Source of the DNA: Humitalea sp050632385
GTDB lineage: Bacteria; Pseudomonadota; Alphaproteobacteria; Acetobacterales; Acetobacteraceae
Assembly: GCF_050632385.1 (NCBI RefSeq)
Contig: NZ_CP192599.1
Span: 4,154,001 to 4,218,000 of the forward strand
DNA length: 64,000 bases
Direction of reading: 5' to 3'
Under the pieces are notes generated by a model. That model worked only from the letters and a program-made list of their open reading frames with translations. It had not been told where the DNA came from and did not search any database. Shown in pieces: positions 49,420 to 57,546 of this stretch. Within the stretch, counting starts at the first letter, position 1. Each line of letters opens with the position of its first letter. The translations under genes and the position numbers were made by a program.

Positions 49420-51029
49420 GGTATTCCGGAGACAGCCCCCACCTGGAACCCAGCGTCCACCAGGACGATTTCGCGCGCAAAAACCTGCCGCCGCGTGAGG
49501 CCTGGCCGGTGTTGCGCTTCGACCTGCCCAGCCTGCGCTATCCGCTGCGGTTGAACTGCGCGACCGAATTGCTGGACGCCAATATCGCCGCCGGGCGCGG
49601 CGATCATCCGGCCCTGGTGACACCGGCAGAAAGCCTGACCTACAGCGACCTCGCGGCCCGGGTGAACCGCATTGCCAATGTGCTGACCCGGCAGATGGGA
49701 CTGGTGCCCGGCAATCGCGTGCTGCTGCGTTCGGCCAACAATGCCTGGATGGTGGCGGCGTATTTCGCCGTGTTGAAGGCGGGTGGCATCGTGGTCGCGA
49801 CGATGCCGCTGCTGCGCGCGAAGGAGATCGGCGAGATCGTTTCGCGCGGCCACATCACCCATGCGCTTTGCGATGTGCGGCTGCGGGCGGAACTGGACAA
49901 ACTGCCGCCGCTGCGCACGGCGACCTGGGGCGATGGCGATCTGGAAACGCGTTGTGCGGCGGAAGCCGACAGTTTTGCCGCCTGCGACACCTCGGCCGAT
50001 GACGTGTGCCTGATCGGCTTCACCTCCGGCACGACCGGCGAGCCGAAAGGCACCATGCATTTCCATCGCGACATGCTGGCGATCTGCGATGCCTATTCCG
50101 CGCAAGTGCTGAAACCGCTGCCGAGCGATCGCTTCATCGGGTCGCCGCCGCTGGCCTTCACCTTTGGGCTCGGTGGGCTGGTGCTGTTTCCGTTCCGCGT
50201 GGGCGCGACGGCTATCCTGCTGGAACGGGCGGGGCCGGAGGATTTGCTGCCCGCTATCGCGAACTACCGCGCGACGGTCAGTTTCACCGCGCCCACCGCC
50301 TATCGCGCCATGGCGGCGTTGGTGGGGCAGCATGACATTTCCTCGCTGCGCCGCTGCGTCAGCGCTGGCGAGGCTCTGCCGAAGCCGACCTTCGATCTTT
50401 GGAAGGCGGCGACGGGCCTGTCCCTGATGGATGGCATCGGCGCCACCGAAATGCTGCACATCTTCATCGCGGCACCGATCGAAAAGATCCGGCCGGGCGC
50501 GACCGGCATTCCCGTGCCGGGGTACGAGGCGCGAGTCGTGGACGACGACCTCAACGAAGTGCCGCGCGGCACGCCAGGCCAATTGGCCGTGCGCGGCCCG
50601 ACCGGGTGCCGCTACCTCGCCGACCCGCGGCAGCAGAAATACGTGCGCGACGGCTGGAACATCACCGGCGACACCTACATCCAGGACGCCGACGGCTATT
50701 TTTTCTACCAGGCCCGCAGCGACGACATGATCATCTCGGCCGGCTACAATATCGCGGGGCCAGAGGTGGAGGTCGCCCTGCTGACGCATCCCGCCGTGCG
50801 CGAATGCGGGGTGGTCGGTGCGCCCGATCCCGAACGGGGCATGATAGCCAAGGCTTTTGTCGTGTTGCATGAAGGCTTCGACGCTGGCGATGCGCTGGCC
50901 AAGACCCTGCAGGATCACGTGAAAGCCGAAATCGCCCCCTACAAATACCCCCGCGCCATTGTCTTCGTGCAGGCCCTGCCGCGCACCGAAACCGGCAAAC
51001 TGCAACGTTTCGCACTGCGCCAGGCATGA
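49416..51029 (+). CDS. Aryl-CoA ligase (2-aminobenzoate/benzoate-CoA ligase family)
   Basis: A 537-residue AMP-forming ligase. It has IGFTSGTTGEPKGTMHFHRDM for the P-loop (about 206-226), DGIGATEMLHIF for A5 (about 341-352) and DGWNITGDTYIQDADGYFFY with Asp. A C-terminal KYPRAIVFVQALPRTETGKLQ carries the catalytic Lys. It belongs to the benzoate-CoA ligase-like group and would activate the aromatic acid with ATP and CoA as the first step. The start ATG 49416 overlaps the dehydrogenase stop (ATGA). Precise substrate (anthranilate or salicylate) is inferred from the neighbours. Confidence 0.88.
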   Translation: MRYSGDSPHLEPSVHQDDFARKNLPPREAWPVLRFDLPSLRYPLRLNCATELLDANIAAGRGDHPALVTPAESLTYSDLAARVNRIANVLTRQMGLVPGNRVLLRSANNAWMVAAYFAVLKAGGIVVATMPLLRAKEIGEIVSRGHITHALCDVRLRAELDKLPPLRTATWGDGDLETRCAAEADSFAACDTSADDVCLIGFTSGTTGEPKGTMHFHRDMLAICDAYSAQVLKPLPSDRFIGSPPLAFTFGLGGLVLFPFRVGATAILLERAGPEDLLPAIANYRATVSFTAPTAYRAMAALVGQHDISSLRRCVSAGEALPKPTFDLWKAATGLSLMDGIGATEMLHIFIAAPIEKIRPGATGIPVPGYEARVVDDDLNEVPRGTPGQLAVRGPTGCRYLADPRQQKYVRDGWNITGDTYIQDADGYFFYQARSDDMIISAGYNIAGPEVEVALLTHPAVRECGVVGAPDPERGMIAKAFVVLHEGFDAGDALAKTLQDHVKAEIAPYKYPRAIVFVQALPRTETGKLQRFALRQA

Positions 51030-51487
51030 GCCGCCCGACCGCCCTGCCCTTCGCCGCCCTGCCCGCGCGCGCCTGGCACGCCCCGGCACGGGTGCGCTTT
51101 TCCGACTGCGACCCGGCCGGGATCGTGTTTTTCGCCAACTGGTTCACCTTCGCCAATGCCGCGATCGAGGATTGGTTCGACCACGCGTTGAACGTCGATT
51201 TCCACGACCTGCACGGCCCGCGTCGCACCGGCACCGGCTTCGCCCATGCGGAGGCGGATTACTTCGCGCCGGGCATGATGGGCGACCGGATCACCCTGAC
51301 GCCGCTCATCACCCGCATCGGCGGCGCTTCCTATTCGCTGACCGTGCATATCCACCGTGGCGAGACCGAACTCGCACGGCTCAGCCTCGTCACCGCCACC
51401 ACCGACCTCGATGCGCGTCGCGCCATCCCGATTCCGGATGATCTGCGTGCCGCCCTGGTCGCCTACCGGGATCTTTGCGCCGCATGA
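51026..51487 (+). CDS. 4-hydroxybenzoyl-CoA thioesterase-family protein
   Basis: A 153-residue hotdog-fold thioesterase. VRFSDCDPAGIVFFANWFTFANAAIEDWF (about 23-51) contains the catalytic Asp of the Pseudomonas-type 4HBT family. It would release a hydroxyaryl-acid or a ring intermediate from CoA, or recycle CoA from dead-end esters. It is linked to the ligase by a 4-nt overlap and to RidA likewise. Confidence 0.88.
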   Translation: MSRPTALPFAALPARAWHAPARVRFSDCDPAGIVFFANWFTFANAAIEDWFDHALNVDFHDLHGPRRTGTGFAHAEADYFAPGMMGDRITLTPLITRIGGASYSLTVHIHRGETELARLSLVTATTDLDARRAIPIPDDLRAALVAYRDLCAA

Positions 51488-51885
51488 CCCATCCCCTGAC
51501 CGCCCTGCAACCGCCTGGTTGGCCGGCGCCGCGCGGCTATGCCAATGGCATGGCCGGGCGCGGCCGCATCGTGCTGGTCGGCGGCCAGATCGGTTGGGAT
51601 GCGACCGGCCGTTTCGCCAGCGGCTTCGTGCCGCAGGTGGCGCAGGCGCTGGAGAACATCCTGGCTGTTGTGGCGGAGGCCGGGGGTGGCCCGGAGCATA
51701 TCGCCCGGCTGACCTGGTTCGTGGTGGACATGGATGAATACCGCGCCTCGCTGGCCGCCCTCGGCCCCGCCTATCGCGCCGTGATGGGCAAGAATTTTCC
51801 GGCCATGTCGCTGGTCGCGGTGACCGCGCTGGTGGAACCCGCGGCGCGGGTGGAGATCGAGGCGACGGCGATCATTTCGGACTGA
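51484..51885 (+). CDS. RidA/YjgF family enamine/imine deaminase
   Basis: A 133-residue trimeric RidA-fold protein: RIVLVGGQIGWDATGRFASGF in the middle and the C-terminal SLVAVTALVEPAARVEIEATAI with the conserved Arg in ARVEIEA. Active RidA proteins hydrolyse enamines and imines to ketones and ammonia. 2-Amino-5-oxocyclohexenecarbonyl-CoA, the product of the anthranilate monooxygenase/reductase, is an enamine, so a deaminating RidA fits this cluster well. It is the last gene of the chain; the start ATG 51484 overlaps the thioesterase stop. Confidence 0.88.
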   Translation: MTHPLTALQPPGWPAPRGYANGMAGRGRIVLVGGQIGWDATGRFASGFVPQVAQALENILAVVAEAGGGPEHIARLTWFVVDMDEYRASLAALGPAYRAVMGKNFPAMSLVAVTALVEPAARVEIEATAIISD

Positions 51886-51934
51886 CAGCGGCGCGGCGGT
51901 GCGCCATGCTGGCCGCACCCGCCGGAGGCCGCCC

Positions 51935-53512
51935 ATGGATCGCCGCAGTTTCCTCGCCACCACCGCCGCAGCGTCCCTCGCGCGGCCGGCCCTCGCGCAA
52001 TCCGACAATGCGCGCACCCTGCGTTTCGTGCCGCAGGCCGACCTGGTCATCCTCGACCCGCTGAACACCACCGCCTACCCCACGCGCAACCACGGGCATC
52101 TGTGCTGGGACACGCTCTACGGGATCGATTCGGATTTCGTGCCCCGGCCGCAACTGGCCGAGGGGCATGTGGTCGACGACGATGGCAAGCGCTGGACCTT
52201 CACCCTGCGCAGCGGCCCGACCTTCCATGATGGCGAACGCATCCTGGCGAAGGATGCGGTGGCCTCGATCAAGCGCTGGATGCTGCGCGACACGCATGGG
52301 CAGACCCTGGCGACGCGCATCGTCTCGATCGCGCCGCTGGACGACCGGCGGTTCGAAATCCGGCTGAACCGGCCGTTCGGGCCGATGCTGGATGCGCTGG
52401 GCAAGGCGTCGTCCTACCCGTGCTTCATCATGCCGGAGCGCTTCGCCACGACCGATCCGGGCCGGGCGCTGACCGAGGTCGTGGGCTCCGGCCCCTATCG
52501 CTTCGTGCCGTCCGAGAGGGTTTCGGGCTCGCAGACCGTCTATCGCCGTTTCGACGCCTACCAGCCCGTGTCCGGCCCCGCCCCCAGCATGATCGCCGGC
52601 CCAAAACTGGCGAATTTCGAACGGGTGGAATGGAAGGTGATGCCCGACCCCGCCACCGCCGCCGCGGCCTTGCAGGCCGGTGAGGTCGATTGGTGGGAAC
52701 AGATCGCCGCCGACCTCGGCCCCGTGCTGCGGCGCAATCGCGGCGTGACGGTCGATCGCATCGATACCGGCGGCATCATGGCCATGCTGCGCTTCAACCA
52801 TCTGCACCCGCCCTTCAACGACCCGGCGGTGCGGCGGGCGATCCTGCCGGCCTTGACCCAGTCCGATTTCATGCAGGCGATGATGCCGGACCGCGATTTG
52901 TGGAAGGATGGTGTCGGCTGCTTCCCGGACGGGTCGCCTTTGGCCTCGGATGCCGGGCTCGATGCCATCACCAGCCCGCGCAACCTCGATGCCGCCAAAC
53001 GCGCCCTGGCCGCGACCGGCTATGCCGGGCAGCCCGCGGTGATGCTGCATGCGACGGATGTGGTGAACAACAACATCCTGGGCACCGTCGGCGTGGATCT
53101 GCTGCGCAAGGTCGGCTTCACGGTCGATGACGCGGTGTCGGACTGGGGCACGGTGCTGCAACGCCGGGCGCGCCGCGAACCGCCGGGCCAGGGCGGCTGG
53201 GGCTGCGTCGTGGTGCTGTTCGGCAGCATCGACCTGGGCAATCCGGGGGCGCATCTGCTGCTGCGGGCGAATGGCCAGGACGCCTGGTTCGGCTGGCCCA
53301 CCTCGCCCCGCCTGGAATCCCTGCGCGATGATTGGTTCGAGGCCCCGGACCTGCCCGCCCAAAAGAGCATCGGCCGCGACATCCAGACCCAGTTCTTCCA
53401 GGACCTGCCCTTCCTGCCGCTGGGCCAGTACCTGGTGGACAGCGCTTATCGCCGCGACATCACGGGCGTGCGGCGGGGCATCACCCTGCCGCTGAACGTG
53501 CGGCGGGGCTGA
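51935..53512 (+). CDS. ABC transporter substrate-binding protein, family 5 (peptide/opine type)
   Basis: A 525-residue exported binding protein with a Tat-like signal (MDRRSFLATTAAASLARPALA). The SBP_bac_5 body has LRFVPQADLVILDPLNTTAYPTRNH and WTFTLRSGPTFHDGERILAKDAVASIKRW (about 84-112). C-terminally FDNPAVRRAI-like FNDPAVRRAILPALTQSDFM. It binds peptides or other small molecules for a dipeptide-type importer, but no permease genes follow. It is 49 nt downstream of RidA with a GGAGG-containing leader. Confidence 0.88.
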   Translation: MDRRSFLATTAAASLARPALAQSDNARTLRFVPQADLVILDPLNTTAYPTRNHGHLCWDTLYGIDSDFVPRPQLAEGHVVDDDGKRWTFTLRSGPTFHDGERILAKDAVASIKRWMLRDTHGQTLATRIVSIAPLDDRRFEIRLNRPFGPMLDALGKASSYPCFIMPERFATTDPGRALTEVVGSGPYRFVPSERVSGSQTVYRRFDAYQPVSGPAPSMIAGPKLANFERVEWKVMPDPATAAAALQAGEVDWWEQIAADLGPVLRRNRGVTVDRIDTGGIMAMLRFNHLHPPFNDPAVRRAILPALTQSDFMQAMMPDRDLWKDGVGCFPDGSPLASDAGLDAITSPRNLDAAKRALAATGYAGQPAVMLHATDVVNNNILGTVGVDLLRKVGFTVDDAVSDWGTVLQRRARREPPGQGGWGCVVVLFGSIDLGNPGAHLLLRANGQDAWFGWPTSPRLESLRDDWFEAPDLPAQKSIGRDIQTQFFQDLPFLPLGQYLVDSAYRRDITGVRRGITLPLNVRRG

Positions 53513-53515
53513 GGA

Positions 53516-53716
53516 TCAGGTCGGGTCGGGCTCGGACGCCCGGCCCATCGGGTGCTTGTCGCCGCGGCCCATCCGCCGGGCGGCGCAGACCGCCGCGACC
53601 GGCAGCAGCGCACCGGCGGCCCCCACCGCGACACCGCCCGCGACACCCAGGGCAAAGGCGCCGCGCACCACCATCCGGGTGACGGCCAGTTGCACGCAAA
53701 GCGCCTTGATCAGCAT
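53516..53716 (-). CDS. Small hydrophobic protein of unknown function
   Basis: A 66-residue protein with one or two membrane segments (about residues 14-45, RMVVRGAFALGVAGGVAVG, then GALLPVAAVCAA) and a charged C-terminal tail. AGGAG lies 9 nt before ATG 53716. It converges with the binding-protein gene, 3 nt from its stop. No family was recognised. Confidence 0.45.
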   Translation of the reverse strand: MLIKALCVQLAVTRMVVRGAFALGVAGGVAVGAAGALLPVAAVCAARRMGRGDKHPMGRASEPDPT

Positions 53717-53799
53717 GGGGTGATGCTCCTGTTTCCTTGGCGTTCAGGTGGGCGCTGCGCGGCGGCCATCAAGCGGGCGTTACACGATGGGGGCCTTGG

Positions 53800-54006
53800 T
53801 CATGTCACCTGCTGCTTGCGCGCCGGGCGCGGGGCCAGGGCGCGGATCGCCTCGGCCAGGGCGGGCTGGCCGGCTTGCAGGGCCAGGAAGGCGGCCTCAT
53901 CCCGCGCGATCTCATACCCCAGGCGGTAGCCGGCGCCGGTCGCGGCCTCCAGCCCCCGGCTCAGCCCGGCCGCGACGGCGCCCAGGACCTTGGGCGTTAC
54001 GGTCAT
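53800..54006 (-). CDS. Small hypothetical protein
   Basis: A 68-residue helical protein (KVLGAVAAGLSRGLEAATG, GYRLGYEIARDEAAFLALQAG) with a basic tail. It reads like a genuine small protein, and it sits between genes rather than inside one. It is divergent from icd, 111 nt away. The long continuation of the frame over icd is a shadow. Function unknown. Confidence 0.45.
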   Translation of the reverse strand: MTVTPKVLGAVAAGLSRGLEAATGAGYRLGYEIARDEAAFLALQAGQPALAEAIRALAPRPARKQQVT

Positions 54007-54117
54007 GTTGCAACCGCGTGCGGACCATGCGGCCTGCCGCCTTGCCCCAGGCTCGCGCCGATGCTTTCTTCCGCCCGCCCCGCCGCCCGGTTGGGGATTG
54101 GGCTCCCGAGGATCAGC

Positions 54118-55329
54118 ATGGCCAAGATCAAGGTAAAGACTCCCGTCGTCGAACTCGACGGGGATGAGATGACCCGCATCATCTGGGGGTTCATCAAGGA
54201 CAAGCTGATCCTCCCCTACCTGGACATCGACCTGAAGTACTACGACCTCGGCGTCGAATACCGCGACCAGACGGATGACCAGGTCACCGTCGATGCCGCC
54301 AATGCGATCAAACAGTACGGCGTGGGCGTGAAGTGCGCCACCATCACCCCCGACGAAGGCCGGGTGAAGGAATTCGGCCTGAAGAAGATGTGGCGGTCGC
54401 CGAACGGCACGATCCGCAACATCCTGGACGGCACGATCTTCCGTGAGCCGATCATCTGCCAGAACGTGCCCCGCCTGGTGCCGCATTGGTCCAAGCCGAT
54501 CGTCGTCGGCCGCCACGCCTATGGCGACATCTACCGCGCGGTCGAAATGAAGGTCCCCGGCGCCGGCAAGGTCACCATGACCTACACGCCCGAGAATGGC
54601 GCCCCGGTCGAAATCGGCGACTTCGCCTTCAAGGGCCCTGGCGCCTTCATGGGCCAGCACAACCTGAACGCCTCGATCGAGGGCTTTGCCCGCGCGTCGT
54701 TCAACTACGGCCTGTCGCGTGGCTTCTCGGTCTACTTCAGCCACAAGAACACGATCCTCAAGGCCTATGACGGCAACTTCAAGGACATCTTCCAGACCAT
54801 CTTCGACAATGAGTTCAAGACCCGCTTCACCGCGGCCGGCATTGTCTACGAAGACCGCCTGATCGACGACATGGTCGCCAGCGCGCTTAAGTGGGAAGGC
54901 GGCTACCTCTGGGCCTGCAAGAACTACGACGGCGACGTGCAGTCGGACATCGTGGCACAGGGCTTCGGCTCGCTCGGGCTGATGACCTCGGTGCTGCTCT
55001 CCCCTGATGGCAACACGGTCGAATCCGAAGCGGCGCACGGCACGGTGACGCGCCACTACCGCGAACACCAGAAGGGCCGCGCGACCAGCACGAACCCGAT
55101 CGCGTCGATTTTTGCTTGGACCCGCGGGCTGATCTATCGCGGCCAATTCGACGGCACGCCGGATGTGACCGCTTTTGCTGAGACCCTGGAAAAGGTCTGC
55201 ATCGACACCGTCGAGAGCGGCTTCATGACCAAGGACCTGGCCACGCTGGTCGGGCCGAACCAGCCCTACCTGACCACCCAGGACTTCCTGGCGAAGCTGG
55301 ATGAGAACCTGAAGAAGGCGATGGCCTGA
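54118..55329 (+). CDS. icd: NADP-dependent isocitrate dehydrogenase
   Basis: A 403-residue TCA-cycle enzyme that converts isocitrate to 2-oxoglutarate, CO2 and NADPH in the cytoplasm. It is of the class II (eukaryote-like, homodimeric) type, with VVELDGDEMTRIIWGFIK at the start, SPNGTIRNILDGTIFREPI for substrate binding (phospho-Ser-loop region, about 95-113), RHAYGDIYRA, and the metal-binding YDGDVQSDIVAQGFGSLGLM. EAAHGTVTRHYREHQKG is the nucleotide-binding loop. ATG 54118 is preceded by GAGGATC. Alphaproteobacteria usually have this type. Confidence 0.96.
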   Translation: MAKIKVKTPVVELDGDEMTRIIWGFIKDKLILPYLDIDLKYYDLGVEYRDQTDDQVTVDAANAIKQYGVGVKCATITPDEGRVKEFGLKKMWRSPNGTIRNILDGTIFREPIICQNVPRLVPHWSKPIVVGRHAYGDIYRAVEMKVPGAGKVTMTYTPENGAPVEIGDFAFKGPGAFMGQHNLNASIEGFARASFNYGLSRGFSVYFSHKNTILKAYDGNFKDIFQTIFDNEFKTRFTAAGIVYEDRLIDDMVASALKWEGGYLWACKNYDGDVQSDIVAQGFGSLGLMTSVLLSPDGNTVESEAAHGTVTRHYREHQKGRATSTNPIASIFAWTRGLIYRGQFDGTPDVTAFAETLEKVCIDTVESGFMTKDLATLVGPNQPYLTTQDFLAKLDENLKKAMA

Positions 55330-55349
55330 GTTTTGCCTCGGGGGCCGGG

Positions 55350-56027
55350 ATGACACTCTCGGCCCTCGATCTTCTTGCACTTTTGATTTTTGTGGCCTGC
55401 TGGGCGGGCTATGCCTCGGTCGTTGACCGCGTGCCCAGTATCCGCGCCCGCAGCGTGATCGCGGCGATGGACGAACACCGCCGCCGCTGGATGATCGCGG
55501 CGCTGGAGCGCGAGAATCGCATCTCCGACGTGTCGATCATCGGCAATCTGATGACCTCGACCTCCTTCCTCGCCAATACCTGCATCTTCATCCTGGGCGG
55601 GTTGCTGGCGCTGCTGGCATCGCCCGACATGGGGCGGCGCGTGCTGGGCGCGCTTCCGTTGCTGGAGGCACAGATCACCGACGGTGCCTGGGAAATGCGC
55701 ATCGCGCTGATGCTGATCATCTTCGTCCGCGCCTTCTTCGAACTGACCTGGGCGCTGCGGCAGTTCAACTACGGCAGCATCCTGATCGGCGGGCTGGGGC
55801 GCGGGCCGTCCCACACCAGGGCGGCCGAGGTCGCGGCCCGGGTCATCAACCGCGCCGCCCGGCATTTCAACACCGGGCTGCGGGCCTATTACTTCGGGCT
55901 GGCGGCGCTGGCCTGGATCATCCACCCGATCGCGCTGATCATCGCCAGCCTATTGGTCTTGCAGGAAATTCACCGGCGGGAATTCCGTTCCATCGTGCGC
56001 GACGCGCTCTTGGACCCGGCGCGCTGA
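55350..56027 (+). CDS. DUF599 family membrane protein
   Basis: A 225-residue integral membrane protein with about four helices: LSALDLLALLIFVACWAGYAS at the start, FLANTCIFILGGLLALL, a third near IALMLIIFVRAFFELTW, and AYYFGLAALAWIIHPIALII. The motif RWMIAALERENRISDVSIIGN after the first helix is typical of DUF599. Function unknown; the family is widespread in proteobacteria. It follows icd by 20 nt and may be co-transcribed. Confidence 0.85.
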   Translation: MTLSALDLLALLIFVACWAGYASVVDRVPSIRARSVIAAMDEHRRRWMIAALERENRISDVSIIGNLMTSTSFLANTCIFILGGLLALLASPDMGRRVLGALPLLEAQITDGAWEMRIALMLIIFVRAFFELTWALRQFNYGSILIGGLGRGPSHTRAAEVAARVINRAARHFNTGLRAYYFGLAALAWIIHPIALIIASLLVLQEIHRREFRSIVRDALLDPAR

Positions 56028-56180
56028 CGGCGCCTCGCGCGTTCCGCCGCCCTCGGCATCGCGGCTTTCCGCATTTTCGTGCCTTGCCGTTCCCGCCCGG
56101 TTGTTCAACCTCCGATTGCGAGCCATAGCGGAACCTGGCCGCGGGCAGACCAGCCCCGACCCAAAGCCAGGAGCATCCCC

Positions 56181-57284
56181 ATGATACTGCGAGCCTTGCT
56201 GACCTCGGTCTGCGTCCTGGCGACCTTCCACGCCGCCCTCGCCTGCACGGCGGTGAATGTCACCGGCCGCGACGGCACGGTGGTGGCCGGGCGTACCATG
56301 GAATGGGCCTTGGACATGCAGTGGAAGCTCGTCAGCCAGCCGGCCGGGGCGCCGATGGCACTCCGCCCGCCGCCGGGCCTCAACCTGCCGACCAACAACA
56401 TCACCACGAAATATGCCCTGGTCGGCGTCGCCCCAGGCGTCTTGTCCAGCGTCGCGCTGCTGGAGGGGCAGAACTCCGCCGGCCTCGGCATGAGCGCCAA
56501 TTTCCTTCCCGGCTTCACCGAATACCAGACAGTGACCCCGCAGGACCGGAACTACGTCTCCATCCTCGACTTCGGCACCTGGTCGCTTGGCAGCTTCGCA
56601 AGCGTCGCGGAGGTGCGGACCGCACTTCAGGCGACCAAGGTCTGGTTCGATGCCGCGGCCCTCGGCACGGGCGACTTGCCCCTGACGCTGCACCTGGTCT
56701 TCACCGACCGGACGGGCGCCAGCGTCGTCGTCGAATATGTGGGCGGCGAGCTGCGGCTGTACGACAATGTGGTGGGCGTGCTGACCAATGCGCCGACCTA
56801 TGACTGGCACCTGCTGAACGTCCGCAACTACCTGAACCTCTCGACCGTGGGGGTGCAGGCCACGCGGGTCGGCACGGCGAATGTCACGGCGCTGGGCCAG
56901 GGCGGCGGGACGATGGGCATTCCCGGCGACTACACCCCGCCGTCACGCTTTGTCCGCGCGGCCTTCATGCGCCACAACACGACGCAGCCGGCGACGGGCG
57001 CCGAGGCGGTGCAGGCGGTCGGGCATATCCTCAATACCGTGAACATCCCCCTGGGCGTCGCGCAGAGCCAGGAGGGTTCGCAACTGGTGTCCGACTACAC
57101 GCAATTCGTGGCGATCAAGGACCTGACCAACAATCGGCTGATGATCACGGACTACAATCACCGGCTGACCTTCCTGACGCTCGACCTGAACACGATCTTT
57201 GCCCAGGACCGGCCGAGCTCGATCCGCATCGCCGACCTGCCCTATCCCAGCGCGATCGATGCCACGGCGAGCCTGAAGCCGTAG
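56181..57284 (+). CDS. Exported linear amide C-N hydrolase, choloylglycine hydrolase family
   Basis: A 367-residue Ntn hydrolase. A signal peptide (ILRALLTSVCVLATFHAALA) is cut before Cys22, which becomes the N-terminal nucleophile (CTAVNVTGRDGTVVAGRTMEW). Other family elements are the Arg in GRTMEW, NSAGLGMSANF, and the C-terminal TNNRLMITDYNHRLTFLTLDL. Periplasmic members include penicillin V acylases, acyl-homoserine-lactone acylases and bile-salt hydrolases. The substrate cannot be read from the sequence. It ends before a hairpin-rich convergent zone. Confidence 0.85.
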   Translation: MILRALLTSVCVLATFHAALACTAVNVTGRDGTVVAGRTMEWALDMQWKLVSQPAGAPMALRPPPGLNLPTNNITTKYALVGVAPGVLSSVALLEGQNSAGLGMSANFLPGFTEYQTVTPQDRNYVSILDFGTWSLGSFASVAEVRTALQATKVWFDAAALGTGDLPLTLHLVFTDRTGASVVVEYVGGELRLYDNVVGVLTNAPTYDWHLLNVRNYLNLSTVGVQATRVGTANVTALGQGGGTMGIPGDYTPPSRFVRAAFMRHNTTQPATGAEAVQAVGHILNTVNIPLGVAQSQEGSQLVSDYTQFVAIKDLTNNRLMITDYNHRLTFLTLDLNTIFAQDRPSSIRIADLPYPSAIDATASLKP

Positions 57285-57546
57285 GGGATTACTGTAAAAT
57301 GGGGGGTGGCGCCTTGAAAGGGGCGTTGCCCCTTTCAAACTATCCCCACCAAGGGGCCGTGGCCCCTTGGAACCCACGATACTTGGTAAAATAAAGAGAG
57401 GGGCGTCAAAGGCGCGCTTTTGATCGATGGCGCGTCATGCCCCTCTCTTTATTTTACCAATACTCCGCCGGTCCAGGGGCGGCGGCCCCTGGTGGGGGAG
57501 GTTTGGAGGGGGCGAAGCCCTCTCCATTGCGCAACCTCCCCATTTT
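57285..57546. terminator. 262-nt convergent intergenic zone with five strong inverted repeats
   Basis: There is no gene. Perfect inverted repeats: 57314-57324/57328-57338 (11 bp), 57349-57358/57361-57370 (10 bp), 57383-57404/57439-57460 (22 bp, 34-nt spacer), 57473-57480/57485-57492 (8 bp) and 57495-57503/57533-57541 (9 bp). The last encloses a further small stem and is followed by ATTTTTC, a classic terminator for plus-strand transcripts. The 22-bp pair begins and ends with TTGGTAAAATAAAGAG, AT-rich against the background, and looks like a bidirectional terminator or a small repeat element. Confidence 0.65.
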
